Below are positions 7,356-16,748 of a stretch of DNA of 64,000 nt, piece after piece. The notes under the pieces were generated by a model. That model saw nothing but the letters and a program-made list of their open reading frames with translations, searched no databases and was not told the DNA's origin. The DNA is from Phycisphaeraceae bacterium (GTDB lineage Bacteria; Planctomycetota; Phycisphaerae; Phycisphaerales; UBA1924): assembly GCA_019636655.1 (NCBI GenBank), contig JAHBXB010000001.1, forward strand, positions 434,001 to 498,000, read 5' to 3'. The translations under genes and the position numbers were made by a program. Every line of letters begins with the position of its first letter. Positions within the stretch are counted from its first letter, which is position 1.

Positions 7356-10300
7356 TCAGGTGAGTTTGCGGTGGGCAAAGACCTCCGCCGCATCGATCGC
7401 GGGGCGGAGCTTGGAGAGGTCGGTGCCGCCGCCCTGGGCGGAGTTGGGCTTGCCGCCGCCCTTGCCGCCGAGGACCTCGGTCGCAGCGCGGATCCAGTCG
7501 GAGGCGCTCAGGCCGCGCTTGACGAGGAGATCGGGCACCGAAGCGAGCACCGAGACCTTGCCCTGCTCCGAATCGGGGCTGAAGAGCATGACCGCCGCCT
7601 TGGGGCAGGCGGACTGGATTGCATCGATCGCGGCCTGGAGGGCGCCGCGGTCGGAGCCGGCCTCGATGGAGTGGACCACGACGTTTGCGAGGGATGCTGC
7701 GGAGGACTCGCCGATGCGGCGGGCCATGGCAACGACTTCCTGCGTCCGAGCGGCGAGGGCCTGCTTCTGAGAGGCCTTCACGCGGTCCTGCAGCGATGCA
7801 AGTGTGGCTCGCAGCTCGTGCTTGCGCACGGTGGGAAGTGTGAGTTGGTCGATCTCTGCGGCGATTTCCGCGGCCTCAGCGGCGAGGGCGTCACCCTGGA
7901 GTGACGCGTTGTCGGCGATCCGGCGGGCAAGGTTGTCGGCGGACTGGATGGCGGCGCGTGCCGGGACCCCGGTAAGCGCGACCAAGCGGCGGACCCCTTT
8001 CGCGACGCCTTCCTCGGAGGCCAGAACGAACTGGGCGATGTCCCCGGTATTGGAGACGTGCGTGCCGCCGCAGAACTCGATTGAGTAATCACGCCACTTG
8101 GGATTGCCCGCGTCATCGAGCAGGACCTGCACCGGAACACCGATGGAGACGATCCGGACGGGATCCGGGTAGGCCTCGCCGAAGACGGCGCGGAGGCCGG
8201 TGATGGATCGGGCGAGCGTCTGGGGACCGGCCTCGGCAAAGACGGTTTGCCGCGCTGTGATGCGGTCGCGGACGATCGACTCGATCCTGGCGAGCTCTTC
8301 TGGCGAGACGGGCTTGGAGTGGGAGAAGTCGAAGCGAAGGCGATCCGGGGCAACGAGCGAGCCCTTCTGGTCCACGCCGTCGCCAAGAGTCTGACGGAGC
8401 GCGAGGTTGAGCAGGTGGGTCGCGGTGTGGTTGGCGGCGATGGCGGAACGGCGGTTGTGATCGACGCTCAGCACGACGTCGTCGCCGACGCGGATCTCGC
8501 CGCGAGCGACGTGCCCGATGTGCAGCACGTAGCCGGCAACGGCATGGACCGAGTCAACCCTGAACTCACCGCCCTGGTGTGATCCGTCTCCGCCGGCTTC
8601 GCGGGTGACGACGAATCGGCCCGAGTCGTGCTCCTGGCCTCCCATCTCGGCGTAGAAGCTGGTCCGGTCAAGGATGATGGCGACGGGGACGAGAGATCCC
8701 AGGGAGGCTCGGGCATACTCGTCGAAGTTCTGGCCGTTGAAGACGGCGCGGACACTGGCGCGCAGGTCTTTCGCGGCGAACTTTTCGGAATCGTCGGTGG
8801 GTTCGACGCCGAGGCGGGAGAGCTGGGCGACGGTCTCGGTCGTCAGGGTGAGCCGCCCGCCGCCCTGGGCGGAGAACTTGCCGCCGGCGCGGGCCTTGTC
8901 CTTGGCCTTGGTCATGAGGGTGTCGAAGCCGGCGAGATCGACCTGGAAGCCTCGTTCCTCGGCCATGAGCCGGGTCAGGTCGGTGGGGAAGCCGTAGGTG
9001 TCGTAGAGGAGGAAGACGATGTCGCCCGGGATGATGGGCGGCTGCTTGAGGAGCATTGCCACGGAAGAGGGAGTGAGCGTCCGGAGATCGACTCCGGTGG
9101 TCTTGCCGGACTTGCCGGACTTGAAGACCAGGTCGAGGTGGTGGCCGTCGCGGGATTTCTGATCGGTCTTGAGTTCGGCGGAGGGGTCCTCGGCGACGAT
9201 GCGGGCGGAGAGCGCCTCGACCATGGCCTTCTCGGTAAGGGAGATGCCGCGGTCGAGGGTCTTGCCGAACGAGTCTTCCTCTTCCTTGAGGATGTCGCGG
9301 ACGCGGGATGGGTTGATGGTGAGTTCGGGGAAGAACTCGCCCATGCGATCGACCACGACCGGAACGAGGTTGGAGAAGAAGCCGCCCTTGGCGCCGAGCA
9401 TCTGTCGCCCGTACCGGACCGCGCGGCGGAGGATGCGGCGGAGGACGTAGCCGCGACCCTCGTTGGACGGGACGGCGCCGTCGGTGATGGCGAACGTCAG
9501 CGCGCGGATATGGTCGGCGATCACGCGGTAGGCGGTGTCGACGCCGTCGTTGTCGGCTTCGCCGAGGCGGCCCATGTACGGGCGGGCGCCTGTGGCGCGC
9601 TCGATCGCGGCGAAGATGGGCATGAACAGATCGGTGTCGTAGTTGGAGAGCTTGTTCTGCAGGACACTGACGAGTCGCTCCAGGCCCATGCCGGTATCAA
9701 CGTGGCGGGCGGGCAGGGGGCGGAGCGAGCCCGCATCCTCGCGGTTGAACTGGATGAAGACGTGGTTCCAGATCTCAAGGACATTGGGGTCGCCGGCGTT
9801 AACCAGGCGGCTGGCATCGCGGTCGCCGATGCGGTCGTAGTGGATCTCCGAGCAGGGGCCGCAGGGGCCGGTTTCTCCCATCTCCCAGAAGTTGTCCTTC
9901 ATGTTGCCCGGGAGGACGTGTCCCCTGGGAAGCAGCGAGGACCAGAGGTCGCGGGCTTCGAGGTCCGGCTCGAGACCGGAGGCGGGGTCGCCCTTGAAGT
10001 AGGTGGCGTAGAGGCGGCCGGGGGGGATGCGGTAGACCTTGGTGAGCAGCTCGAAACCCCAGGCGATGGACTCGGCCTTGAAGTAGTCGCCGAAGGACCA
10101 GTTGCCGAGCATCTCGAAAAACGTGTGGTGGTAGGTGTCCTTGCCGACATCCTCGAGGTCGTTGTGCTTGCCGCCCGCGCGGATGCACTTCTGGGAGTTG
10201 GTGGCGCGGCTGAGACCCGCGAGTGGGCTCCCGGGCTGGACCTGTCCCAGGAAGATCGGCTTGAACTGGTTCATGCCCGCGTTGGTGAACAACAGCGTCG

Positions 10301-10415
10301 GATCGTCGTGCGGGACGACCGGCGACGAGGGCACGAAGGTGTGGCCAGCGGCGCCGGGCCCTGGCCGGGACCGGAAGAAGTCGATGAACTGACGTCGGAT
10401 TTCGTCGGCGGTCAT
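7356..10415 (-). CDS. alaS: Alanine--tRNA ligase, enlarged
   Basis: About 1019 residues, roughly 140 longer than a standard alanyl-tRNA synthetase. The class II catalytic core starts with RRQFIDFFRSR and contains FTNAGMNQFK. The editing domain has zinc-site motifs HTATH (about 661-665) and CGGTH (about 780-784), and the C-terminal oligomerisation/C-Ala domain ends in a Gly-rich GGKGGGKPN stretch. The extra length includes an insertion at about residues 408-460, just before the LLYDTYGFPTDL motif, and another Lys/Gly-rich piece after it. The frame continues to 10481, but ATG 10415 begins the conserved N-terminus; no clear Shine-Dalgarno site is seen. The atpZ gene begins 18 bases after its stop. 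Function: charges tRNA-Ala and clears Ser/Gly misacylation. Confidence 0.96.
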   Translation of the reverse strand: MTADEIRRQFIDFFRSRPGPGAAGHTFVPSSPVVPHDDPTLLFTNAGMNQFKPIFLGQVQPGSPLAGLSRATNSQKCIRAGGKHNDLEDVGKDTYHHTFFEMLGNWSFGDYFKAESIAWGFELLTKVYRIPPGRLYATYFKGDPASGLEPDLEARDLWSSLLPRGHVLPGNMKDNFWEMGETGPCGPCSEIHYDRIGDRDASRLVNAGDPNVLEIWNHVFIQFNREDAGSLRPLPARHVDTGMGLERLVSVLQNKLSNYDTDLFMPIFAAIERATGARPYMGRLGEADNDGVDTAYRVIADHIRALTFAITDGAVPSNEGRGYVLRRILRRAVRYGRQMLGAKGGFFSNLVPVVVDRMGEFFPELTINPSRVRDILKEEEDSFGKTLDRGISLTEKAMVEALSARIVAEDPSAELKTDQKSRDGHHLDLVFKSGKSGKTTGVDLRTLTPSSVAMLLKQPPIIPGDIVFLLYDTYGFPTDLTRLMAEERGFQVDLAGFDTLMTKAKDKARAGGKFSAQGGGRLTLTTETVAQLSRLGVEPTDDSEKFAAKDLRASVRAVFNGQNFDEYARASLGSLVPVAIILDRTSFYAEMGGQEHDSGRFVVTREAGGDGSHQGGEFRVDSVHAVAGYVLHIGHVARGEIRVGDDVVLSVDHNRRSAIAANHTATHLLNLALRQTLGDGVDQKGSLVAPDRLRFDFSHSKPVSPEELARIESIVRDRITARQTVFAEAGPQTLARSITGLRAVFGEAYPDPVRIVSIGVPVQVLLDDAGNPKWRDYSIEFCGGTHVSNTGDIAQFVLASEEGVAKGVRRLVALTGVPARAAIQSADNLARRIADNASLQGDALAAEAAEIAAEIDQLTLPTVRKHELRATLASLQDRVKASQKQALAARTQEVVAMARRIGESSAASLANVVVHSIEAGSDRGALQAAIDAIQSACPKAAVMLFSPDSEQGKVSVLASVPDLLVKRGLSASDWIRAATEVLGGKGGGKPNSAQGGGTDLSKLRPAIDAAEVFAHRKLT

Positions 10416-10678
10416 GTGGTGGGGGATCGGCCGGGGGCCGCGGGTTGGTGAATCGGGGGCGGAGCCGAGTGAGGGTGGCATCGGTGTCTCCCACGAGCGT
10501 GCGGAGGGAGAATATCGTGGCGAACGGCGTCACGGACCGAACGCAATGCTATTCGGGCACCGGGGCAGGCGGGGGTTGTCGACCGCCGCACATGGTACAG
10601 TTGCCCCCTGTGATGTGCCGGTTCGGGGTGGAGTGGGGTTCCGGTTCCGGCCCGGCGGGCCGGGTTTGAGGGCCACGG
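10416..10678. other. Divergent intergenic region alaS / sthA
   Basis: 263 bases between the starts of two divergent genes, so promoters for both must lie here. No gene is seen. No box close to the -35/-10 consensus with proper spacing could be assigned with confidence, and no T-box-like leader or terminator hairpin was recognised upstream of alaS. Confidence 0.5.
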
Positions 10679-12094
10679 ATGCGCAAGTATGACCTGTGTG
10701 TGATCGGGAGCGGGCCGGGCGGGCAGAAGGGCGCGATCCAGGCCGCGAAGCTGGGGAAGCGAGCCTGTGTTGTCGAGAAGATGGAGTTTGTCGGGGGCGT
10801 GGCGATCAACACCGGCACGATCCCCAGCAAGGCCCTGCGAGAGGCCGTGCTGGCGGTGACCTCGCTACAGGAGCACGCGGCGGAGGTGTCGAACATCGTG
10901 ATGGATCAGGCGACGCGCCTGAAGCGGGTCGCCGACTCGTGCAGCCGTGTGATTCGCGCCGAGGTGGAGATCGTTCGCGGGCACCTGATCTCCAACGGGA
11001 TCGACCTGTACTCGGGGACGGGTAAGTTCCGCGGGCCGACGACCATCGAGGTTGAGGGGGCGCAGGGGACCGAGGTGATCGAGGCAGCCAACTTTTTGAT
11101 CGCGACCGGGACAACGCCGGCGCGGCCGAAGTCCATCCCGTTCGACACGACGGACGTCATCACTTCGGACGAGTTGCTGCGGCTGCCCTACGTGCCGCGG
11201 ACCATGATGGTGGTCGGCGGCGGGGTGATCGGGACCGAGTACGCGTCGATGCTGACATCGCTGGGGATGCGGGTGACACTCATCGAGGGGCGGAACCGGC
11301 TGCTCGACTTTGTGGACAGCGAGATCTGCGAGGCCCTGCAGTATCACCTGCGAAAGGCGGGGTTGACGCTGCGGATGGGCGAGAAGGTCGTGAGCATCAA
11401 GCGGATCGATCCGCCGGCAGGGGCGCGGGTGGGGAACGACGCGATGGTGGAGGCGACGCTGGAGAGCGGGAAGACCCTCCGGGCCGATGCGCTGATGTAC
11501 TGCGTTGGCCGCCAGGGGTGTACGGATCTGCTGAACCTGGGTGCGGCCGGGCTCGAGGCCGACGATCGCGGGCGGATCAAGGTCAACGAGCGATTCCAGA
11601 CCCAGCAGCCCCACATTTACGCCGTCGGCGACGTGATCGGGTTCCCGGCGCTGGCGAGCACGTCGATGGAGCAAGGCCGGCTCGCGGCGTGCGCCATGTT
11701 CGGAGAGCGTGCTGATGCGGTGCAGCGGTTGCTGCCCTATGGAATCTACTCGATCCCGGAGATCTCGATGGTCGGCTGGACCGAGGACCAGTTGACGAAG
11801 GAAGGGATTCCGTACGAGGCTGGGGTGGCGCAATACCAGGAGACGGCCCGGGGCCACCTGCTTGGCGACGACATCGGCATGCTCAAGCTGCTGATCCACC
11901 AGGAGAGCCACGCGATCCTTGGGGTGCACATCATCGGGACGCAGGCTACGGAGTTGGTTCACATCGGGCAGGCCGTCATGGCGTTCAACGGCACCGTCGA
12001 GCACATCGTGAACACCGTGTTCAACTACCCCACGCTGGCCGAGTGCTACAAGATCGCGGCCCTCAACGGGCTCAACAAGCTCAAGAGCATCTGA
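10679..12094 (+). CDS. sthA: Soluble (Si-specific) NAD(P)+ transhydrogenase
   Basis: 471-residue flavoprotein of the pyridine nucleotide-disulfide oxidoreductase family, most like SthA, which balances NADPH and NADH in the cytoplasm. It has the FAD-binding GSGPGG at residues 10-15, the second dinucleotide motif VVGGGVIGTEY near 178, an FAD-binding YAVGDVIGFPALAS, and a C-terminal dimerisation domain with FNYPTLAECYKIAALNGLN, as in SthA. Lipoamide dehydrogenases carry a CxxxxC redox pair after GG; here the segment is GGVAINTGTIPSKAL, so both cysteines are gone. That rules out a lipoamide dehydrogenase or glutathione reductase and agrees with a transhydrogenase, which needs no disulfide. It is followed 26 bases later by the polymerase subunit gene. 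Confidence 0.92.
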   Translation: MRKYDLCVIGSGPGGQKGAIQAAKLGKRACVVEKMEFVGGVAINTGTIPSKALREAVLAVTSLQEHAAEVSNIVMDQATRLKRVADSCSRVIRAEVEIVRGHLISNGIDLYSGTGKFRGPTTIEVEGAQGTEVIEAANFLIATGTTPARPKSIPFDTTDVITSDELLRLPYVPRTMMVVGGGVIGTEYASMLTSLGMRVTLIEGRNRLLDFVDSEICEALQYHLRKAGLTLRMGEKVVSIKRIDPPAGARVGNDAMVEATLESGKTLRADALMYCVGRQGCTDLLNLGAAGLEADDRGRIKVNERFQTQQPHIYAVGDVIGFPALASTSMEQGRLAACAMFGERADAVQRLLPYGIYSIPEISMVGWTEDQLTKEGIPYEAGVAQYQETARGHLLGDDIGMLKLLIHQESHAILGVHIIGTQATELVHIGQAVMAFNGTVEHIVNTVFNYPTLAECYKIAALNGLNKLKSI

Positions 12095-12120
12095 GGTTTA
12101 TTCCGGGCTATGCTGGGGGC

Positions 12121-13299
12121 GTGGCGGCCCGAAAGAACAAGCCGAAGCCCGATCGGGGTGTCGCGGATGCGGCGCCGGCGGCCGCGGGCGCTGCCGTCGT
12201 CGTGCCCACGCTCGAGGGGCTGCTTGGCCAGGATCGTGCCGTGGCGACGCTCCGGCAGGCGATGGACTCCGGGCGGATCCACCACGCGTGGATCTTCAGC
12301 GGCCCCGCGGGAGTCGGCAAGTTCACGGCGGCAGTCGCCTTCGGGGCGTTGCTGCTGGACCCGACCCTGGCGCCCGATCTGAGCGGGGCCCTCGCGGCCG
12401 AAGAGGGCAGCGAGACTCGGCGGCTGATCGAGTCGGGCACGCACCCGGACTTTCACATCGTGAACAAGGAGTTGGCAGGGATCAGCCGCGAGCCGAGCGT
12501 GCGGAGCGGCAAGCAGCGGGTGATCCCGGTGGACGTGGTGCGTGAGTTCCTGGTCGAGCCGGCTGTGCGGACGCGGAGAGTTCGGGGGAAGACCCTTGCG
12601 GGCAAGGTGTTCATCGTTGATGAGGCGGAGTTGATGCGTGATGATGCGCAGGACACGCTGCTCAAGACGCTGGAAGAACCTCCCGAGGGCGCGGTCATCA
12701 TCCTGGTAACCGCGAGCGAGGAGCAACTCCGCCCAACGGTGCGGAGCCGATGCCAGCGGGTGGCCTTCGGAACGCTGGGTCAGCGGGAGATGGACCGATG
12801 GCTCAAGGCCTATGCGGATCGGATGGCGTCGACCGGGAGTGAGACGGCCAGGGAGATCTCGGCGAAGGAAGCCGAGTGGCTCGCTGCGTACTCGGGCGGC
12901 TCGCCGGGGTGGGCGGCCTCAGCGATCGAGAACGGGCTGTTCGGCTGGCACGAGGCTCTGGCGCCGCTGCTGGCTCAGGTCGATGCGGGGAGGCTGCCGC
13001 CGGAACTGGGCGCGACGATGTCGCGGCTGGTGGAGGAGCGTGCGGCGGCCTGGGTGAAGGCGAATCCGGAGGCGAGCAAGGAGTCCGCCAACGCGCACTG
13101 GGCCCGCCGGATGTTCTCGCTGCTTGCTGAGCACCAGCGAGGATCGATTCGTCGAGCAGTGGTCAAAGGAGATGGGACCGGCGCCGCGCTGCGGGCGATC
13201 GATCTGCTGCAGGCGGCTGAGCGGCAGATCGCGACGAACACCAACCCGTCGCATGTCATGGAGAATCTTGCGGCGCAGCTCGTGGTGCGGGACTGGTAA
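12121..13299 (+). CDS. holB: DNA polymerase III delta-prime subunit (clamp loader AAA+ protein)
   Basis: 392-residue AAA+ clamp-loader subunit. It has Walker A GPAGVGKF at 61-68, the Walker B-like VFIVDEAELM, a sensor-1 region (ILVTASEEQLRPT) and the RSRCQ arginine-finger motif, in the order seen in DnaX and HolB. It lacks the four-cysteine zinc module typical of DnaX gamma/tau, and its length and the IHHAWIFSGP opening favour delta-prime. It has an added segment between Walker A and B (residues about 80-140) dealing with a peptide rich in Ser, Arg and Val. The GTG start at 12121 has GGGGG just before it; the frame runs on into sthA, so a longer start is unlikely. It helps load the beta clamp in replication. 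Confidence 0.87.
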   Translation: MAARKNKPKPDRGVADAAPAAAGAAVVVPTLEGLLGQDRAVATLRQAMDSGRIHHAWIFSGPAGVGKFTAAVAFGALLLDPTLAPDLSGALAAEEGSETRRLIESGTHPDFHIVNKELAGISREPSVRSGKQRVIPVDVVREFLVEPAVRTRRVRGKTLAGKVFIVDEAELMRDDAQDTLLKTLEEPPEGAVIILVTASEEQLRPTVRSRCQRVAFGTLGQREMDRWLKAYADRMASTGSETAREISAKEAEWLAAYSGGSPGWAASAIENGLFGWHEALAPLLAQVDAGRLPPELGATMSRLVEERAAAWVKANPEASKESANAHWARRMFSLLAEHQRGSIRRAVVKGDGTGAALRAIDLLQAAERQIATNTNPSHVMENLAAQLVVRDW

Positions 13300-13327
13300 A
13301 CTCGCGGCGGGAGCAGACCTGGGCGGC

Positions 13328-13801
13328 TCAGCCCTGCACGCTCAGCGGCCGGTGCTCGGCCGCGGCGGGGGGGGGCGGCGCCGGACGGGATCGATCGGGG
13401 ACGTTGGCTTGCCCTCGTTCACCGGCGAGCTTGTCCATCAGCATGCGCCATGTCTCGCGTTCGTACTCGAGCAACTGGATCACATGGTCGGCCTTTGTCT
13501 GGTCTTTTTCCAGACTGGCCGACGTGAGCTCGGTGTACATGTAGGTGTACAACGATGACACCTTGGCGCAGAGATCGGGATCGACCTCGGGGCGCGTTGA
13601 GGTGATGAGCTCGACGAGGATGTCGCGGCAGCGCTGGAAGCCGTTGTACACAGCCTCGTAGTTCTTGGTGCCGAGCGCATCACGCCCCTGTCGCGCGAAT
13701 CGCACGGCGCCATCCAGGAGCATCAGCCGCAGCTCCTCGGGACTGGCGGTGAGGATCTTGGTGCGGAGGTACGGATTGACGTTTGCGGTTTCACTGCTCA
13801 T
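13328..13801 (-). CDS. fliS: Flagellar export chaperone FliS
   Basis: 157 residues. The four-helix FliS core is recognisable: NPYLRTKILTASPEELRLML at the start, then DGAVRFARQG, RCRDILVELI, and DLCAKVSSLYTYMYTEL, with KADHVIQLLEYERETWRML as the last helix. FliS binds unpolymerised flagellin in the cytoplasm and delivers it to the flagellar export gate. The C-terminal 30 residues are Pro/Arg/Ala-rich and outside the fold. ATG 13801 begins the family consensus; an overlapping longer frame to 14617 is just read-through of the fliD region. It follows fliD by 70 bases on the same strand, the usual fliD-fliS order, and it converges with holB. Flagellin genes are not in the window. Confidence 0.93.
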   Translation of the reverse strand: MSSETANVNPYLRTKILTASPEELRLMLLDGAVRFARQGRDALGTKNYEAVYNGFQRCRDILVELITSTRPEVDPDLCAKVSSLYTYMYTELTSASLEKDQTKADHVIQLLEYERETWRMLMDKLAGERGQANVPDRSRPAPPPPAAAEHRPLSVQG

Positions 13802-13871
13802 GGGCGACGGAACTATCGGGCCATGGGAGGGGCGGCTTGAGCAACGGGCGGCCTGGAATCGTCGTTGCGGG

Positions 13872-16748
13872 TTATCGGGCCGCCAGGGCGGCGAGGCCGC
13901 CGAGCGAGGACTGCTGGGACTGCAGCGAGGCGATGGCCTGCTCCATCTGCAGGAACTGGCGGGAGAGAACGATGCGCTTGTTCTCCAGCTTCTTGTCGAT
14001 GTCGGCGATGCGGTCGTTCTGGAGCTTGATCTGGGCCTCGAAGCCGTCGGCACGGGACTTAAAAAGGCCCGCGGCGATATCCACGTAGGACTCCGCCAGC
14101 CGTCCGATCTGTTCCATGACGCCAAGGGTCGTGTACGTCGGGGTTGTCGGGTTGCTGTCGACAACCACGGGCTGGTCCGGCGTGGGCGTTGTCGGATTGG
14201 TCGGCGGTGTTGCCGCGACCTTTGCGGAGAACAGGTCGGCGACAGCCTGTGCATCCTGGTTAAGCGCCGCGCGGAGCGCATCAGTGTCAAGGGTGACCGA
14301 GGCGCCAGAACCGATCTTGATGCCCACCTGCGACAGGAACTGGAATGTCCCGGAGACGCCGATGGCCTTGGCCTGGATGGAGCTGAACAGCGAACTCCGC
14401 AGTTGCACAGCAGTCGAATCGCCGAGGAGGGTTCCTTTCTTCTTGGTCGCCTCGTCGTACTTGGTGTAGGTCGCGATGCGGGCGGTGATCTCGTTGAACT
14501 TGTCGACGAACTCCTGGACCGCGGTGACAATCGCGTCCGTATCCCGCGACACCGTGAGGGACACGGGCGTGGTGCTGGTGGATACGGCATCGAGGCGGAC
14601 ACCCGGGACAATCCCATCGAACGTGTTGGTGGTGCTTTCGAGCAGCACGCCGCGGGCCGGGTCGTCGACGCCGTAGAACATGCGGGCGTCGGAGCCGCGG
14701 CTGAGCGTGACGAAGGACAGGTCGACGCCGCCGGTATCGAGCGTGAACCGGCCGGCCTTGCCGGTCAGTTTGCTGGAGAGGCTGAGCCTGAAGGGCGTCG
14801 CGCCGTTGCCATCGCTGATGACAGCCGCGGAGACGTTGATGTTCGCGGAGTTGATCTTCTGGGCGATGGTGTCGAGGGTATCGGCAGCCGTGAAAGCGAC
14901 CTTCCGCTCGTAGGAACCGTCGATCGTGTTGTCGTCGCCGGTGCCGGCGGCCTCGCCGGCGATGTTCAGGCTCTTGGCGACCGTGCCGGAAGCGTCTGTG
15001 ATCCGGATCTTGGATCCGCCGGTTTCGCCGGCTCGCTCGCGGATCAGGATGCCGTCGCCGTTGGCGTTGATCACCGCCTCGACGTTCAGCGTGGCGCCGT
15101 TGATCTGCGCCAGGACATCGCCGATCGTCCGGGTGGACTCGCTGATGGTGATGGTCGCACGCCGGCCGTCGCTGCCGGTGATCTCGAACGATCCCGTGCC
15201 GATGCCGGACCCGCCATTGAGCGTCGACAGCGATGTGCCCAGGGCGATGTAGCGGTGCTGCAGGCGCTGGCCGCTGAAGGTGGCCGAGGCAACTCCGGCG
15301 GGATCTGTGGCGAGCCCCAGGGCGGTCGCTCCGCCACCAGAAACAATCAGGTTGCCGCTGCCGCCGGTGGAATCGGTGAGCTTCAGGCCGGTGCCGGTCG
15401 CGTCGAGGGAGGCCCGTACCTTGACACTCCCGCCGGCGGTGGTGGCGGTATTGATCGCGTCGATGATGTCCGAGACCGAGCCGCCGGTGGGGACGGTGAA
15501 GCTGTACGAGGCGCCGGTCCGATCGGTGATCGTAATATCACCGGCGGCAAGGCCGAGGCCGCCGTTGAGATTGGAAGCGAGGGTCGAGTTGATGCCCGCG
15601 ACCACACGGGCGCCGGTGATCGTGCTGGACGCGACGTTGGCTTCAAGGCCCAGGTCCGTGGCGGCGGTGCTCGCGGCGTTCCCGGTACCGGCATTGGCGA
15701 CGACAAAGTTTCCCGTGCCGCCGGTATTGTCGGTCAGGGTCAGGCCCGTGCCGTCTGCGGAGATCGCCGCGGTGACCGTACCGTTGGACTGGGTATTGAT
15801 CCTGGTGATGACGTCCTGGATCGACGACGATGCGGAGGCGATCTTGACGCTCTGGCCGTCGTACATGTCACCGAGGTCGATGAGCACGGAGGCGCCGTCG
15901 CGGGTGGTGATCGCCAGGTCGGGCGTGCTGGTGCCCGCGGCGGCGTTGAAACGGACGCCGTTTCCATCGCGGACGGCCGAGAGCGACGTGCCGCCGCCGA
16001 CATAGTGGATGCGGGAGCCGGTCAGGACCTTGCCGGCGGGAGTGGTTGCGGATGTGCCCGCGATGCCGAGGCTGGTGGCCGTGTCGTACCCGGGGGCGTT
16101 CGCAACGACAAGCTGGCCGGCTCCCCCGGCCGTGTCGCTGAGCACCAGATGGTCGCCCTGCGCCGAGGCCGTGAACCTGCCGTTCCCGGCGGCGTTGATC
16201 GCTTCGAGCACCTCGCCGACCGTGGCGGTTCGCGAGAGGTCGACAGTGACCGCGGTTCCCGCGGAGTCCGTCACCGTGATCTTGCCACGGGCAACGCCGG
16301 CCCCGCCGTTGAGGTCGGAGAGGCTGATGTCGCGGTCCAGGCGGCCGCGATCGGACTCGAAGATGAACTGCGAAGCGCCGAGGCCGGAGATATTGCGATC
16401 GGCGAACCCGCGGGAGAGCACCTGCTGGCTCGAGACCACGCGGTCCACGATGAACGTGTAGTTGCCCGGCAGAGCGCCGGTGGTTGCGGCGGCGCTGAGC
16501 ACGGAGGGATTGCTGCTGGTCGCAACGGCGGACTGGAAGATCTTCTTGGTTGAGAACGACGTGGCGAGGGTCTTGAGCGCGCCGACGCGGGTGTTCAGAT
16601 CGAGGAACGCGGCTTGCTGGGCCTGAATCTGGATAAGCCGCTGCTGAGCCAGGGTCTTGGGCCTGGCCTCGATCTGGAGCAACTGCTCGATGAGCTGGCC
16701 GCTGTTGATGCCGCTAAACAGGCCCGTGGTGCTGGTGATTCCGCTCAT
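13872..16748 (-). CDS. fliD: Flagellar filament-capping protein FliD, expanded
   Basis: 958 residues, about twice the usual 450-600 of FliD, the cap at the filament tip that guides flagellin polymerisation. The N-terminal FliD domain (residues about 1-110) starts with the typical SGLFSGINSGQLIEQLLQIE-like segment, and the C-terminal domain (about 620-958) ends with a heptad-patterned helix pair (YVDIAAGLFKSRADGFEAQI ... NKRIVLSRQF). Between them lie at least four copies of a 60-100-residue module resembling the flagellin/FliD 'IN' motif (consensus LNGGxGxxxGxxxITDxxG ... VxDVIxxIN). These are likely to form surface-exposed domains of the cap. GGAGG lies 6 bases before the ATG. It is followed by fliS. 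Confidence 0.93.
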   Translation of the reverse strand: MSGITSTTGLFSGINSGQLIEQLLQIEARPKTLAQQRLIQIQAQQAAFLDLNTRVGALKTLATSFSTKKIFQSAVATSSNPSVLSAAATTGALPGNYTFIVDRVVSSQQVLSRGFADRNISGLGASQFIFESDRGRLDRDISLSDLNGGAGVARGKITVTDSAGTAVTVDLSRTATVGEVLEAINAAGNGRFTASAQGDHLVLSDTAGGAGQLVVANAPGYDTATSLGIAGTSATTPAGKVLTGSRIHYVGGGTSLSAVRDGNGVRFNAAAGTSTPDLAITTRDGASVLIDLGDMYDGQSVKIASASSSIQDVITRINTQSNGTVTAAISADGTGLTLTDNTGGTGNFVVANAGTGNAASTAATDLGLEANVASSTITGARVVAGINSTLASNLNGGLGLAAGDITITDRTGASYSFTVPTGGSVSDIIDAINTATTAGGSVKVRASLDATGTGLKLTDSTGGSGNLIVSGGGATALGLATDPAGVASATFSGQRLQHRYIALGTSLSTLNGGSGIGTGSFEITGSDGRRATITISESTRTIGDVLAQINGATLNVEAVINANGDGILIRERAGETGGSKIRITDASGTVAKSLNIAGEAAGTGDDNTIDGSYERKVAFTAADTLDTIAQKINSANINVSAAVISDGNGATPFRLSLSSKLTGKAGRFTLDTGGVDLSFVTLSRGSDARMFYGVDDPARGVLLESTTNTFDGIVPGVRLDAVSTSTTPVSLTVSRDTDAIVTAVQEFVDKFNEITARIATYTKYDEATKKKGTLLGDSTAVQLRSSLFSSIQAKAIGVSGTFQFLSQVGIKIGSGASVTLDTDALRAALNQDAQAVADLFSAKVAATPPTNPTTPTPDQPVVVDSNPTTPTYTTLGVMEQIGRLAESYVDIAAGLFKSRADGFEAQIKLQNDRIADIDKKLENKRIVLSRQFLQMEQAIASLQSQQSSLGGLAALAAR
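15085..16330 (-). repeat. Tandem flagellin-IN-like modules inside fliD
   Basis: At least four diverged protein-level repeats. Each starts with a Leu/Ser-Asn-Gly-Gly turn, continues with a Gly-rich strand and an ITD/ITG-Gly turn, and ends with a helix of the form VxDVIxxINxA. The segments lie near 16330-16195, 15985-15790, 15590-15450 and 15245-15085. They are clear in the translation but poor at DNA level, so the duplication is old or has diverged under selection. Confidence 0.75.

Noticed and set aside
8628-10451. 607-codon plus-strand frame across alaS
   Set aside because: Antisense of alaS, in which the zinc and catalytic motifs are unmistakable.
13665-16553. 962-codon plus-strand frame across fliD
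   Set aside because: Antisense shadow of the FliD gene; Gly/Asp/Arg-rich with no motif, while FliD motifs are clear on the other strand.
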